From assembly GCF_006539145.1 (NCBI RefSeq), contig NZ_BJML01000001.1, positions 248,001-312,000 on the forward strand: a DNA stretch of 64,000 nt, in the 5' to 3' direction. Of the stretch, positions 9,977 to 18,832 are shown piece by piece. The position numbers and the translations under genes are program-made. The notes below the pieces were generated by a model, which saw nothing but the letters and a program-made list of their open reading frames with translations, did not search any database and had not been told where the DNA came from. Positions within the stretch are counted from its first letter, which is position 1. The number at the start of each line of letters is the position of its first letter. This stretch comes from Microbacterium testaceum. GTDB lineage: Bacteria; Actinomycetota; Actinomycetes; Actinomycetales; Microbacteriaceae.

Positions 9977-11842
9977 TCAGACCAGCAGCTGATGCTTCGC
10001 GAGGTCGCGATACAGCGGAGTGGATGCCACCAGCTCGCTGTGCGTGCCCTGGCCCACCACCCGGCCGTTCTCGAGGACGACGATCAGGTCGCTGTCGACG
10101 ACGGTCGACAGGCGGTGCGCGATGACCAGCAGCGTGCGGTCGGTCGCCACGGCGTCGATCGCCTCGCGCATGCGCTGCTCGTTGACGCCGTCGAGCGACG
10201 AGGTCGACTCGTCGAGCAGGAGCACCGGGGGAGCGGCCAGCAGGGCGCGCGCGATCGCGAGGCGCTGACGCTCACCGCCCGAGAGCATCACGCCGTCCTC
10301 GCCTACCGGTGCGTCGACGCCGAGGGCGTTGCGCTCGAGCACGTCGCCGAGGTTCACCGCGCGAAGGACCCGCTCGCAGTCCGCATCGGTGGCGTCGGGC
10401 GAGGCGAGGCGGAGGTTGTCGGCGATCGTACCGGCGAGCGTCGGGGCGTCCTGCTCGACGTAACCGAACCGGGCGCGCAGCTCCGTGCGTGCGAGATCAC
10501 GGGCGTCGGTCCCGTCGATCAGGATCGCGCCGCTCGTCGGGTCGTAGAAGCGTTCGACGAGGGAGAGGATCGTGCTCTTGCCCGCGCCCGAGGGGCCGAC
10601 GAGCGCCACTCGCGCTCCGCGCGGGACGGCGAACGACACCCCGCGCAGCACCTCGCGGTCGCTCTCCGGCTCCGCATCGCCGGCATCCAGGTGCACCTCG
10701 GCGAGCACCGAGCGCGCTTCCTGCGCGGCGGCCTCTCGCGCCTTCACGACGTGATCGGGGTAGCGGAAGCGCACGTCGCGGAACTCGACGGCCGCGGCAT
10801 CCGTCATCGGAGAGGCCGCCGAGGGCCGGTCGTCGTCTTCTTCGAGGGGAAGGTCGAGCACCTCTTGGATGCGACCGAGCGCCCCGAGCGCCTGGTTCAC
10901 CGAGGTGATGGCCCCGATCGCCGAGGCGAGCGGCTGCACGAGAAGGAACAGGAAGATCACGAACGTGACGAGCGATGCGACGTCGATGGCCCCGGATGCC
11001 ACGCGGTACCCGCCGACGCCGAGCACGACCAACAGCGAGACCTGGAGGGCGACGAAGGCGATCGGCACGATCAGCGCCGAGACGCGGGCGATGCGCACTC
11101 CCGCCGCGTAGGCGGCGGTGGCGTTCTCGGTGACGGCGGCGATCTCGCGCTCGGTGGCGCCCGACGCGCGGATCGTGCGGATCGAGCCCACCGCCCGCTC
11201 GACGCCCGACGACAGCTCGCCGACCTTGGCCTGCTGGACGGCGGAGGCCGCGCGGATGCGTGTGCTCAGCAGCACGACCACCGCGAGCGAGGCGCCCACG
11301 ACCACCACGATGAGCACGAGCAGCAGCGGGTCGATGAACGCCATCGCGATGACGGCACCGACGAGGATGAGCGCGTTGCCCACGGCATCCGCGAATCCCT
11401 GCGTGAGCACCGCATACAGCAGCGTCGTGTCGGTGCCCACGCGCGAGACCAGATCGCCCGTCCGGCGGGCGTCGAACTCGCTGATCGGCAGGCGCAGGAT
11501 GCGCCCGATCAATCGGCGTCGGCTCGAGAACACGACCGCGGTGCCGGTGCGCTGCAGCAGGTAGTGCTGAAACCCCGAGATGACCGACGACAGCACCACG
11601 AACGCGACCAGCAGCCAGACCAGCGCCCCGAGGGGAACGGCCTCTTGCACGCGCGAGATGACCTGGCCCACGAGCAGCGGCTGCGCGAGGGTGGCGGCGG
11701 CGCCGAGGACGCTCAGCACCCCGACGACGACGAGCGTGCGCGTGTGTTCGAGAAGGAAGGGCAGCAGCTGACGGAACGACGCGCGCGGGCCCTCGGGCAC
11801 ACGGCGACCGCGCCGACCGCGCGCGGGAGCGGGAACGGACAT
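9977..11842 (-). CDS. ABC exporter, fused membrane and ATPase domains (MdlB/MsbA type)
   Basis: 621 residues. Six transmembrane helices (about 35-315) precede the nucleotide-binding domain, with Walker A GPSGAGKST at 416-424, signature LSGGERQRLAIARAL, Walker B LLLDEST and His-switch IAHRLST. It works as a half-transporter dimer exporting lipids, drugs or peptides; the substrate cannot be told. Unusually, about 33 mostly charged residues (365-397) are inserted between the first beta strand (VEFRDVRFRYPDHV) and VLRGVSFAVP. The ATG at 11842 has GAGGTGAG just upstream; a start at 11890 would add 16 residues. Single gene. Confidence 0.9.
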   Translation of the reverse strand: MSVPAPARGRRGRRVPEGPRASFRQLLPFLLEHTRTLVVVGVLSVLGAAATLAQPLLVGQVISRVQEAVPLGALVWLLVAFVVLSSVISGFQHYLLQRTGTAVVFSSRRRLIGRILRLPISEFDARRTGDLVSRVGTDTTLLYAVLTQGFADAVGNALILVGAVIAMAFIDPLLLVLIVVVVGASLAVVVLLSTRIRAASAVQQAKVGELSSGVERAVGSIRTIRASGATEREIAAVTENATAAYAAGVRIARVSALIVPIAFVALQVSLLVVLGVGGYRVASGAIDVASLVTFVIFLFLLVQPLASAIGAITSVNQALGALGRIQEVLDLPLEEDDDRPSAASPMTDAAAVEFRDVRFRYPDHVVKAREAAAQEARSVLAEVHLDAGDAEPESDREVLRGVSFAVPRGARVALVGPSGAGKSTILSLVERFYDPTSGAILIDGTDARDLARTELRARFGYVEQDAPTLAGTIADNLRLASPDATDADCERVLRAVNLGDVLERNALGVDAPVGEDGVMLSGGERQRLAIARALLAAPPVLLLDESTSSLDGVNEQRMREAIDAVATDRTLLVIAHRLSTVVDSDLIVVLENGRVVGQGTHSELVASTPLYRDLAKHQLLV

Positions 11843-11926
11843 GCTCACCTCGGGAAGAAAATGGGGTGCTTCGACCGTACCCCGCGCCATCGATCCCGTC
11901 GGTCGCGTTCCTCGCCGGTGAACAGA

Positions 11927-11968
11927 ACACCGGATGCCACGAAGCTCAGGCCCCGCGGCATCCGGTGT
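11927..11968 (-). terminator. Terminator of the MHS symporter gene
   Basis: A perfect 12-bp stem (11927-11938 with 11957-11968) with GGATGCC/GGCATCC inside, 17 nt after the symporter stop. Confidence 0.8.
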
Positions 11969-11984
11969 GTCGAGAGCAGACGCG

Positions 11985-13436
11985 TTACGGCGCGGTCGCT
12001 CCCGCGGCGATGTTGTCGTCGTAGTCGACGTCCTTCGTCTCGGGCGAGAGCACGAGCGCGACGAGGGTCAGCACACCCATGGCCGAGAGGTACAGGCCCA
12101 CCAACCACGGGTTGCCGTTTCCGGCCGCCCACAGCGCCACGGCCACGATCGGCGCGAGGGCCGCGCCGAGGATCGACGAGACGTTGTACGAGATGGCCGA
12201 GCCGGTGTATCGGGTGTTGGTCGGGAACAGTTCCGGCAGGACCGCGCCCATCGGGCCGAACGTCGCCCCCATGAGCAGGAAGCCGAACACGAGGAACGCC
12301 TGCACGAGGGCGCCGGTGAACTTCGCATCGGCGGCGGGCAGGAGGAACACCGAGAACAGCAGACCGAAGACGATGATGCCGATCGTCACGCCGATCAGCA
12401 GTCGCTTGCGGCCGATCGCGTCGGCGACCGGGCCGGAGAGCATCGTGAAGACGCCGAAGAACACCACACCGATGATCTGCATGATGACGAAGTCGGTGTA
12501 GCCGAAGCCGAGGCCGGGGACGTAGGTGGCGGCGTTGAACGCGGTGCCGGCCTTCTCGGCCGCGGCGGCCGCGCCCTCGGCGGTGGGCTTGGTGCCGTAC
12601 GACAGGGTGAAGCTCGTCATGAGGTAGAAGAGCACGTAGGTGGCCAGCATGATGAAGGTGCCGAGGATCAGCTGCTTCCAGTTGCGGCGGATGACCTCGC
12701 CGAGCGGGAACTTGCGGATCGCGCCGCTCTTCTCGGCCTTCGCGAACGACTCGCTCTCGACGAGCTTGAGGCGCACGTAGAGACCGACGATGACCATCAC
12801 GGCCGAGAACAGGAACGGCACGCGCCAGCCCCAGGTGAGGAACTCCACCGACCGCTGCGCCGTGCCGTCGGGGTGCGGCAGCGCGAAGTTGATGACGAGG
12901 AACACCGTGTTGGCGATGATGAAGCCGATCGGGGCACCCAGCTGGGGGAACGTGCCGAACAGGGCGCGCTTGCCCTTGGGGGCGTTCTCGGTCGCGACCA
13001 GGGCCGCGCCCGACCACTCGCCACCGAGCGCGAAGCCCTGCGCGAGACGCATGACCAGCAGCAGCACGGCCGCCCAGACACCGATCTCGTTGAAGGTGGG
13101 CAGGCAACCGATGAGGAAGGTGGCGACACCCATCGTGAGCAGAGAGGCCACGAGGGTCGCTTTGCGGCCGAAGCGGTCTCCGAAGTGGCCGAAGACGATC
13201 GCGCCGAGGGGGCGCGCGACCATGGCGGCGCCGAACACGCTGAACGACAGCAGCAGTGAGGTGGTCTCGTTGCCGGTCGGGAAGAAGAGGATCGGGAAGA
13301 CGAGGACCGCGGCCGTGGCGTACGCGTAGAAGTCGTAGAACTCGATCGTGGTGCCGATGAGGCTGGCGGTGATGACGCGCGAACGGGGATTCGCGGGCGC
13401 TGCGGCCGATCGGGTGGAGGGAGAGGAGATGGTCAT
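11985..13436 (-). CDS. MFS transporter, metabolite:H+ symporter (MHS/ProP-ShiA) family
   Basis: 483 residues with about 12 membrane helices. The N-terminus SLIGTTIEFYDFYAYATAA is the hallmark of the MHS family (ProP, ShiA, KgtP), which imports organic acids, betaines or shikimate with protons. The MFS loop motif GHFGDRFGRK lies after helix 2 and ALGGEWSGAALVATE after helix 4. Residues around 300-320 (EGAAAAAEKAG) are a loop insertion between helices 7 and 8. The start at 13436 begins the family match; the 34 residues upstream in frame look non-coding. Substrate unknown; single gene with its own terminator. Confidence 0.9.
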   Translation of the reverse strand: MTISSPSTRSAAAPANPRSRVITASLIGTTIEFYDFYAYATAAVLVFPILFFPTGNETTSLLLSFSVFGAAMVARPLGAIVFGHFGDRFGRKATLVASLLTMGVATFLIGCLPTFNEIGVWAAVLLLVMRLAQGFALGGEWSGAALVATENAPKGKRALFGTFPQLGAPIGFIIANTVFLVINFALPHPDGTAQRSVEFLTWGWRVPFLFSAVMVIVGLYVRLKLVESESFAKAEKSGAIRKFPLGEVIRRNWKQLILGTFIMLATYVLFYLMTSFTLSYGTKPTAEGAAAAAEKAGTAFNAATYVPGLGFGYTDFVIMQIIGVVFFGVFTMLSGPVADAIGRKRLLIGVTIGIIVFGLLFSVFLLPAADAKFTGALVQAFLVFGFLLMGATFGPMGAVLPELFPTNTRYTGSAISYNVSSILGAALAPIVAVALWAAGNGNPWLVGLYLSAMGVLTLVALVLSPETKDVDYDDNIAAGATAP

Positions 13437-13622
13437 GACTGCCTGACGAGAAGGTCGATCAATCGCGTCCGGGATGGGGCGCAGCGGTGGCGCGCCGCGA
13501 TCACGGGGGTGGGTGTGAGCGGGTGCGCGAAGGAGCACCGGGAACGTCCCCGAGTGAGGGGCGTCTAGACCCTCCAGTCTATGCGCGCGCTGAGCGGCCG
13601 CCGAACGGCGCCGGAGCTGTCG

Positions 13623-13976
13623 TCAGTGCCAGACGACCGCGAGCCCGGCGTTGAGCAGAGCCAGGATGCCGATGGGCCAGAAGATCGCGGGAGGAAGGGT
13701 GCCCGTGCGCTTCTGACGAGCCGAACCGATGCCCAGCAGCGCGCCGATGACGATCAGCACGACGAGCTTGACGCCGATCTTGGCGTAGTTGAGGTCGTGG
13801 TCGAGGCCCCACGGCGCAGAGAGGGCCAGGCCGGTGACCAGGGAGATGACGAGCGCGTAGCTCATCAACGGCGTCACGCGCGTGCGGCGGGCCACGGCCT
13901 CGACGACCCAGGCGCCGAAGAGGACGGCGAACCCGACGAGGTGGACGAGGACGACGACGCTGCGCAGGATCTCCAT
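13623..13976 (-). CDS. Small four-helix membrane protein, unknown function
   Basis: 117 residues with four predicted membrane helices (about 3-26, 35-55, 66-85, 95-115) and a conserved-looking HDLNYAKIGVKL loop before helix 3. I do not recognise a characterised family; the layout resembles small CopD/DUF2269-like membrane proteins. TACCCT lies 7 nt before the ATG, so the transcript is probably leaderless. It is downstream of the riboflavin operon on the same strand, but the 174-bp spacer carries a 59-bp palindrome that should separate them. Confidence 0.75.
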   Translation of the reverse strand: MEILRSVVVLVHLVGFAVLFGAWVVEAVARRTRVTPLMSYALVISLVTGLALSAPWGLDHDLNYAKIGVKLVVLIVIGALLGIGSARQKRTGTLPPAIFWPIGILALLNAGLAVVWH

Positions 13977-13983
13977 ACCGGTC

Positions 13984-13989
13984 AGGGTA
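13984..13989 (-). promoter_or_regulatory. -10-like hexamer TACCCT, small membrane protein gene
   Basis: It ends 7 nt before the ATG with no Shine-Dalgarno between. Confidence 0.45.
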
Positions 13990-14055
13990 GGGATGCTGTG
14001 CCCTCGCCGCCAGGAAGGGGCGCCTCACCGTCGGGCGTCGCCGCGGGGGTGGGGC

Positions 14056-14114
14056 GGGGCGGAAAATGTGCAGCGGGGCGAACATCGTCCGCCCCGCTGC
14101 ACATTTCGCGCCCC
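14056..14114. repeat. 59-bp palindromic element, copy A (likely terminator of rib operon)
   Basis: Inner perfect 17-bp stem (14064-14080 with 14090-14106) around a 9-nt loop, a 2-nt internal loop, and an outer GGGGCG/CGCCCC clamp (14056-14061 with 14109-14114). The same 59-bp design recurs at 45261 and 46397. It begins 37 bp after the ribH stop. Confidence 0.85.
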
Positions 14115-14150
14115 TCTGCCGCGTGTGAGCCCGGGCGCCGCGGACCGGGT

Positions 14151-14624
14151 TCAGCCGCGCAGGTCGCGCAGCACGAGGGCGGTGCGGATGGCGGCATCGG
14201 CCGCCTCTTCGCCCTTGTCTTCCTTCGAGCCCTCGAGGCCGGCCCGGTCGAGGCCCTGCTGCTCGTCGTCCAAGGTCAGCACGCCGAAGCCCACGGGCTT
14301 GCCCGCATCGAGGGCGACGCGCGTCAGGCCGTCGGTCGCCGCGGACGAGACGAACTCGAAGTGCGGCGTCCCGCCCCGGATGATCACGCCGAGGGCGACC
14401 ACGGCATCCGCCCCGCCCTCGAAGGCCGCGCGAGCGGCCACGGGCAGCTCGAACGAACCGGGCACGCGCACGACGCGGTACGTCGCGCCGGTGGCGTCGA
14501 GCACGCGCTTCGCTCCGGCGATGAGGCCGTCGGTGATCACGTCGTGCCAGGTGCCGGCGATCACGACGACGTTCAGACCCGACGCGTCGACGCCGCCGGT
14601 CTCGGGTGCTCCACTGCCGGCCAT
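14151..14624 (-). CDS. ribH: 6,7-dimethyl-8-ribityllumazine synthase
   Basis: 157 residues, standard length. It condenses 3,4-dihydroxy-2-butanone 4-phosphate with the ribityl-aminopyrimidine. Family blocks: AGTWHDVITDGLIAGA, VRVPGSFELPVAA, and ALGVIIRGGTPHFEFVSS, where the loop normally contains G-x-T-x-H with the catalytic histidine (GGTPHF here). Last gene of the operon; its ATG overlaps the RibBA stop (TGATG). Confidence 0.95.
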   Translation of the reverse strand: MAGSGAPETGGVDASGLNVVVIAGTWHDVITDGLIAGAKRVLDATGATYRVVRVPGSFELPVAARAAFEGGADAVVALGVIIRGGTPHFEFVSSAATDGLTRVALDAGKPVGFGVLTLDDEQQGLDRAGLEGSKEDKGEEAADAAIRTALVLRDLRG

Positions 14625-15892
14625 CAGGCGCTCTCTTCCTTCATGTGCGCGAGGGCGTCGCGCAGGTCGTCCTCGGCGATGATGTGGCCCATGCGGTCGC
14701 GCTTCGTCTCGAGGTACTGGTGGTTGTTGGGTCCCACGCCCACGAGCAGGGGAACCTGTTCGACGACGTCGAGACCGAAGCCGCGCAGCTGCGCGACCTT
14801 GTCGGTGTTGTTGGTCAGCAGGCGCACCTTGTCGACCCCGAGGTCGGCCAGGATGCCGGCGGCCGCGGCATAGTCGCGCGCATCGGCGGGCAGGCCCAGG
14901 GCGAGGTTGGCGTCGACGGTGTCGAGGCCGCGCTCCTGCAGGTTGTACGCGCGCAGCTTGTTGATGAGGCCGATGCCGCGACCCTCGTGACCGCGCATGT
15001 AGATGACGATGCCGCCGTCGCGGTCGATCGTGTCGAGCGCCGCCTCGAGCTGGGGGCCGCACTCGCACTTGAGCGAGCCGAACGCCTCGCCGGTCAGGCA
15101 CTCCGAGTGCACGCGCACGAGCGGTGCCTTCTCGGTGAGGTCGCCCGAGACCACCGCGAGGTGGTCGGTGCCGGTGATGCGGTCCTTGTAGGCGAGGAAG
15201 CGGAAGGTGCCGTGCGAGGTGGGGACGTTCGACTCGGCGCGCAGGCTCACGCGGCGGCGCGCGGGGGCGGTCGCCGGCAGCGGATCGGTGTCGTTCAGGT
15301 AACCGATGAGCTGCTCGATCGTGATGACCGGGATGCCGTCGCGCTCGCCGAGCTCGAAGAGCCCGGGCAGCCGCATCATGCTGCCGTCTTCCGCGACGAC
15401 CTCGGCGATCGCGCCGACCGGCTCGAGACCCGCGAGACGCATGAGGTCGACCGCGGCCTCGGTGTGACCGGCGCGTTCGCGGACGCCGCCGTCGACGGCG
15501 CGCAGCGGCAGGACGTGACCCGGGCGGATGACGCTGGTGGGGGTCGCCTCGGGGTCGGCCAGCACGTTCAACGTGCGCGCGCGGTCGGCAGCGCTGATAC
15601 CGGTGGTCACACCGGTCGCGGCGTCGACGCTCACCGTGTACGCGGTGCCGCGGGCGTCCTGGTTGACCTCGACCATCGGCGGCAGATCGAGGCGGTCGGC
15701 CCATTCGGCGGGCATCGGCGCGCACACGTAGCCGCTCGACCACCGGACGGTCCAGGCGAGGGCCTCGGGGGTCGCCAGCTGCGCCGAGAGGATGACGTCC
15801 CCCTCGTTCTCGCGGTTCTCGTCGTCGGCGACCAGGATCGGGCGACCCTGACGAAGGGCCTCCAGGGCCTCGGGGATGGTGGACAGGCTCAT
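14624..15892 (-). CDS. ribBA: Bifunctional DHBP synthase / GTP cyclohydrolase II
   Basis: 422 residues. The N-terminal half (about 1-205) is 3,4-dihydroxy-2-butanone-4-phosphate synthase with the acidic metal motif VADDENRENEGD and RPGHVLPLRA. The C-terminal half is GTP cyclohydrolase II with zinc-binding cysteines in ECLTGEAFGSLKCECGPQ and the active-site stretch RGHEGRGIGL. The fusion supplies both substrates of the pathway. Its start overlaps the riboflavin synthase stop and its stop overlaps the ribH start. Confidence 0.96.
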   Translation of the reverse strand: MSLSTIPEALEALRQGRPILVADDENRENEGDVILSAQLATPEALAWTVRWSSGYVCAPMPAEWADRLDLPPMVEVNQDARGTAYTVSVDAATGVTTGISAADRARTLNVLADPEATPTSVIRPGHVLPLRAVDGGVRERAGHTEAAVDLMRLAGLEPVGAIAEVVAEDGSMMRLPGLFELGERDGIPVITIEQLIGYLNDTDPLPATAPARRRVSLRAESNVPTSHGTFRFLAYKDRITGTDHLAVVSGDLTEKAPLVRVHSECLTGEAFGSLKCECGPQLEAALDTIDRDGGIVIYMRGHEGRGIGLINKLRAYNLQERGLDTVDANLALGLPADARDYAAAAGILADLGVDKVRLLTNNTDKVAQLRGFGLDVVEQVPLLVGVGPNNHQYLETKRDRMGHIIAEDDLRDALAHMKEESA

Positions 15893-16545
15893 GCGGAGCC
15901 CCTCTCGGTCGATGCGGCGGCGGCCGCGGGATTCTGTGTCGTACGGAAGGCGAGCATGCGCTGCACGTGGCGCGCGAGGATGTCGGTCTCGAGGTTGACG
16001 GGGGTGCCGGCCTCGGCGCGGCCGAGCGTGGTCGCCTCGAGGGTCTCGGGGATGAGCGACACCTCGAGCCAGGGCTCGGCCTCGTCGGCCTCGCTGACGG
16101 CGCTCACGGTGAGCGAGACACCGTCGATCGCGATGGATCCCTTGTCGACCACGAGGGGCGCGAGGTGAGCCGGGATGCCGACCCGCACGACGCTCCACTG
16201 GGCTCCGGGCCGCACCTCGCGGACGACGCCGGTGCCGTCGATGTGCCCCTGCACGATGTGACCGCCCAGGCGACCGTGGGCGGCCGTGGCTCGCTCGAGA
16301 TTGACCGGGCGTCCGGGGGCGACTCCGGCGAGAGTCGACATGTCGAGGGTCTGCTTCATGACGTCGGCGGTGAACCAGTCCTCGCCCTGATCGACGACCG
16401 TGAGGCACACGCCGCTGACCGAGATCGAGTCGCCGTGGCCGGCATCCGACACCGACAGGGGGGCGCGCAACGTCAGCCGCACGCCGTCGCCCGAGGGCTC
16501 GACGGCGGTGACGGCACCGATCTCTTCGACGATTCCGGTGAACAT
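15889..16545 (-). CDS. ribE: Riboflavin synthase, alpha chain
   Basis: 218 residues with the internal duplication typical of the trimeric enzyme: each half begins with a barrel and has a G-G-H motif (LGGHIVQGHIDG in the first). It starts MFTGIVEEIGAV, the family's signature N-terminus. It dismutates two lumazines to riboflavin. The ATG overlaps the RibD stop. In Bacillus nomenclature this is ribE, in E. coli ribC. Confidence 0.95.
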   Translation of the reverse strand: MFTGIVEEIGAVTAVEPSGDGVRLTLRAPLSVSDAGHGDSISVSGVCLTVVDQGEDWFTADVMKQTLDMSTLAGVAPGRPVNLERATAAHGRLGGHIVQGHIDGTGVVREVRPGAQWSVVRVGIPAHLAPLVVDKGSIAIDGVSLTVSAVSEADEAEPWLEVSLIPETLEATTLGRAEAGTPVNLETDILARHVQRMLAFRTTQNPAAAAASTERGSA

Positions 16546-17675
16546 CAGGCCACTCCTTCGTTCTCGCCCGCGGTCGCGGGCACAGTCTCGGGGCTTCGGG
16601 GCCCGGGCACGGCCGGGCGGGCGACGATCAGGAGGTCGTCGCCGAGGGAGGTGACGGATGCCACCGACAGGCGCTTCGCGGCATCGATGCTCGGCACGCC
16701 CACGTCGCCGAGCGCGAGGCGCGAACCCCCGAGCAGCACGGGCGCGATGTAGACGAGCAGTTCGTCGGCGAGACCCTCGCGCATGAATGCGCTCGCGAGG
16801 GTCGGGCCGCCCTCGACGAAGACGCGCTGCACGCCCTGCTCGGCGAGGTCTTCGAGCACCGCGTGCAGGTCGTGCGTCGAGTAGAACAGGGGGTCGCGCG
16901 GGTGACGGCGCACGGCGGCATCCGAAGCGGTCTCGCTCTCTCCGACGATGACGGGCATCGGCTGGTCTTCGAGGAGCGACCCGTCGTCCGCCCTCGCGGT
17001 CAGCGCGGGGTCGTCGGAGCGTACGGTGCCAGTACCCGCGACGATCGCATCGGCCTGTGCGCGCCGCGCGTGCACGTCTCGGCGGGCGTCGGGTCCGGTG
17101 ATCCACTGGCTCGTTCCGTCGGCAGCGGCGGCGCGACCGTCGAGGCTTTGCGCCCACTTCACCGTGACGTGTGGGCGGCCCGTGCGCTGCAGGTGGGTCC
17201 AGTCCCGCACGAGCTGTTCGGCGGCATCCGCCTCGGGGCCCGATTCGACGTCGACCCCGGCGGCGCGCAACCTGTCGGCACCGCCCGACGCCGCATCGGT
17301 CGGGTCGTCCAGGGCGTACACGACCCGAGCGATACCGGCTTCGATGAGCGCGAGAGCACACGGCCCGGTGCGACCGGTGTGATTGCAGGGCTCGAGGGTC
17401 ACGACGGCGGTGGCGCCGCGCGCGGCATCCGGAGACAGCTGCGACAGGGCGTCGACCTCGGCGTGCGCGGTCCCGGCGCCCCGGTGGTAGCCCTCGGCGA
17501 GGATGTCACCGGCGGGGGAGAGGATGACGGCACCCACCTGGGGGTTCAGCCCGCGCGGGCCGCGCCGGGCGAGCTCCAGCGCTCGCCGCATGGCGTCGAT
17601 CTCGACGGCGGATGCCATTTCCTTGTCCTTCCCGCGGAATCGGGGCAGGGCCAGCGGGAAGGCGCGTCGCGCCAT
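16545..17675 (-). CDS. ribD: Bifunctional diaminohydroxyphosphoribosylaminopyrimidine deaminase / reductase
   Basis: 376 residues. The N-terminal deaminase has the zinc motif HAEVDAL and PCNHTGRTGPC; the C-terminal reductase carries VKWAQSLDGR, an ITGPDARRDVHARRAQ helix and VFVEGGPTLASAF. I chose the ATG at 17675 because the riboswitch ends in AGGAGG 8 nt upstream. A second ATG at 17618, just before the family match, has a weaker AAGGA and remains possible. First gene of ribD-ribE-ribBA-ribH, all joined by 1-4 bp overlaps. Confidence 0.94.
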   Translation of the reverse strand: MARRAFPLALPRFRGKDKEMASAVEIDAMRRALELARRGPRGLNPQVGAVILSPAGDILAEGYHRGAGTAHAEVDALSQLSPDAARGATAVVTLEPCNHTGRTGPCALALIEAGIARVVYALDDPTDAASGGADRLRAAGVDVESGPEADAAEQLVRDWTHLQRTGRPHVTVKWAQSLDGRAAAADGTSQWITGPDARRDVHARRAQADAIVAGTGTVRSDDPALTARADDGSLLEDQPMPVIVGESETASDAAVRRHPRDPLFYSTHDLHAVLEDLAEQGVQRVFVEGGPTLASAFMREGLADELLVYIAPVLLGGSRLALGDVGVPSIDAAKRLSVASVTSLGDDLLIVARPAVPGPRSPETVPATAGENEGVA

Positions 17676-17676
17676 C

Positions 17677-17821
17677 CGTGCTGCCTCCTATCCGGACTAG
17701 CGACGGATACCCGTCGCATCACCGTCGGTCCCGGAATTCCACCGGATCGGCCCCACCGCCGGAGCGGAGGGGTTCGCGGACTATCACCGCCGGTTCGGAT
17801 TCTCACCGACCCCGGAGCACG
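17677..17821 (-). ncRNA. FMN riboswitch (RFN element)
   Basis: The conserved RFN blocks are present on the minus strand in order: GTCGGTGAGAATCCGAACCGG, GATAGTCCGCGA, GGTGGAATTCCGGGACCGACG and TAGTCCGGATAGGAGG. The closing P1 stem is CGTGCT (17821-17816) with AGCACG (17682-17677). The ribD Shine-Dalgarno AGGAGG (17684-17689) lies inside the 3' end of the aptamer, so FMN binding should hide the ribosome site. No terminator-type expression platform is seen. Confidence 0.93.
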
Positions 17822-17917
17822 TTGTTGCACTTCTGATCCTACTCAACGTGCCTTCGGCGGTTTCATTCCCGGTCATACGGCGACGTTTCGAAAGCAGCCG
17901 GCGGTCGACGCCCCGAC

Positions 17918-18781
17918 CTACTTGAGCAACCGAGACAGGCGCCGGTCGGCCAGGAGCTTGCCGCCGGTCTGACACGTGGGGCAGTACTCGAGCGAGTTGT
18001 CGGCGAAGAACACGCTGCGCACCTCGTCGCCGCACACGGGGCAGGCCTCGCCGCGGCGTCCGTGCACGCGCATGCCGCGACGCTTCGCATCTTTCAACTC
18101 GGCGGGCGGCTTGCCGCGGGCCGCGGTGATCGCCTCGGCGAGAGTGGTCGTCATCGCCTCGAACAGGCGATCGACCTCGTCGTCGGTGAGGTTCGCTGCC
18201 AACGCGTACGGCGACATCTTGGCGGCGTGCAGGATCTCGTCGGAATAGGCGTTGCCGACTCCCGCGATGATCGACTGATCGCGCAGCACGCCCTTGATCT
18301 GCGTACGGCGCCCGTGGAGGAGAGCGCCGAACTCGGCGCGACCGAAATCGTCGTCGAGCGGATCGGGGCCGAGCCGGGCGATGCCGGGTACCTCCGCCGG
18401 GTCGGTCACCGCGTAGACGGCCAGCGACTTCTTCGTTCCTGCCTCGGTGAGGTCGAAGCCCGATCCGTCGTCGAAGCCCACGCGCAGCGCGATCGGAGTC
18501 TTGCCGGGTTTGATGAGGGTCGTCGGCAGTGCGTCGTACCACCGCAGCCAGCCCGCCTTGGCGAGATGGAAGACGAGGTGGATGCCGCCGTCGGTCGCCA
18601 CGTCGACGAACTTGCCGTGCCGCTCGACGGCCGTCACCGGGGCGCCGACCAGATCGGTCAGGGGCGGGTCGTACGTCTTGAGGGCGTTGATGGCCGACAC
18701 GGTGGCTTTGTCGACGCGAAGCCCCGCGAGTCGCCCCCGCAGGAACTTGACGAGCCCTTCGACCTCTGGCATCTCCGGCAT
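17918..18781 (-). CDS. Fpg/Nei-family DNA glycosylase
   Basis: 287 residues. It begins MPEMPEVE, giving the catalytic N-terminal Pro2 and Glu3 used for Schiff-base chemistry on oxidised bases. The helix-two-turn-helix contains IKGVLRDQSIIAGVGNAYSDEIL with the conserved Asn, and the C-terminus has a four-cysteine zinc finger (CPVCGDE ... YCPTCQTGG). Length and motifs fit formamidopyrimidine-DNA glycosylase more than Nei, but actinobacteria hold several paralogues and I cannot assign substrate. The 88-bp spacer to the riboswitch holds a TAGGAT near 17830-17836 that may serve the rib operon. Confidence 0.9.
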   Translation of the reverse strand: MPEMPEVEGLVKFLRGRLAGLRVDKATVSAINALKTYDPPLTDLVGAPVTAVERHGKFVDVATDGGIHLVFHLAKAGWLRWYDALPTTLIKPGKTPIALRVGFDDGSGFDLTEAGTKKSLAVYAVTDPAEVPGIARLGPDPLDDDFGRAEFGALLHGRRTQIKGVLRDQSIIAGVGNAYSDEILHAAKMSPYALAANLTDDEVDRLFEAMTTTLAEAITAARGKPPAELKDAKRRGMRVHGRRGEACPVCGDEVRSVFFADNSLEYCPTCQTGGKLLADRRLSRLLK

Positions 18782-18832
18782 GGGCCCATGGTGCCACCGA
18801 CCCCCGACATCCGGTCGGGCCTTGCGGCCGGC

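Noticed and set aside
9950..12274. 774-codon plus-strand open frame antisense to the ABC exporter and the MHS symporter
   Set aside because: Composition (Asp/Arg/His/Gln repeats) is that of a mirror frame; both minus-strand genes have full domain sets.
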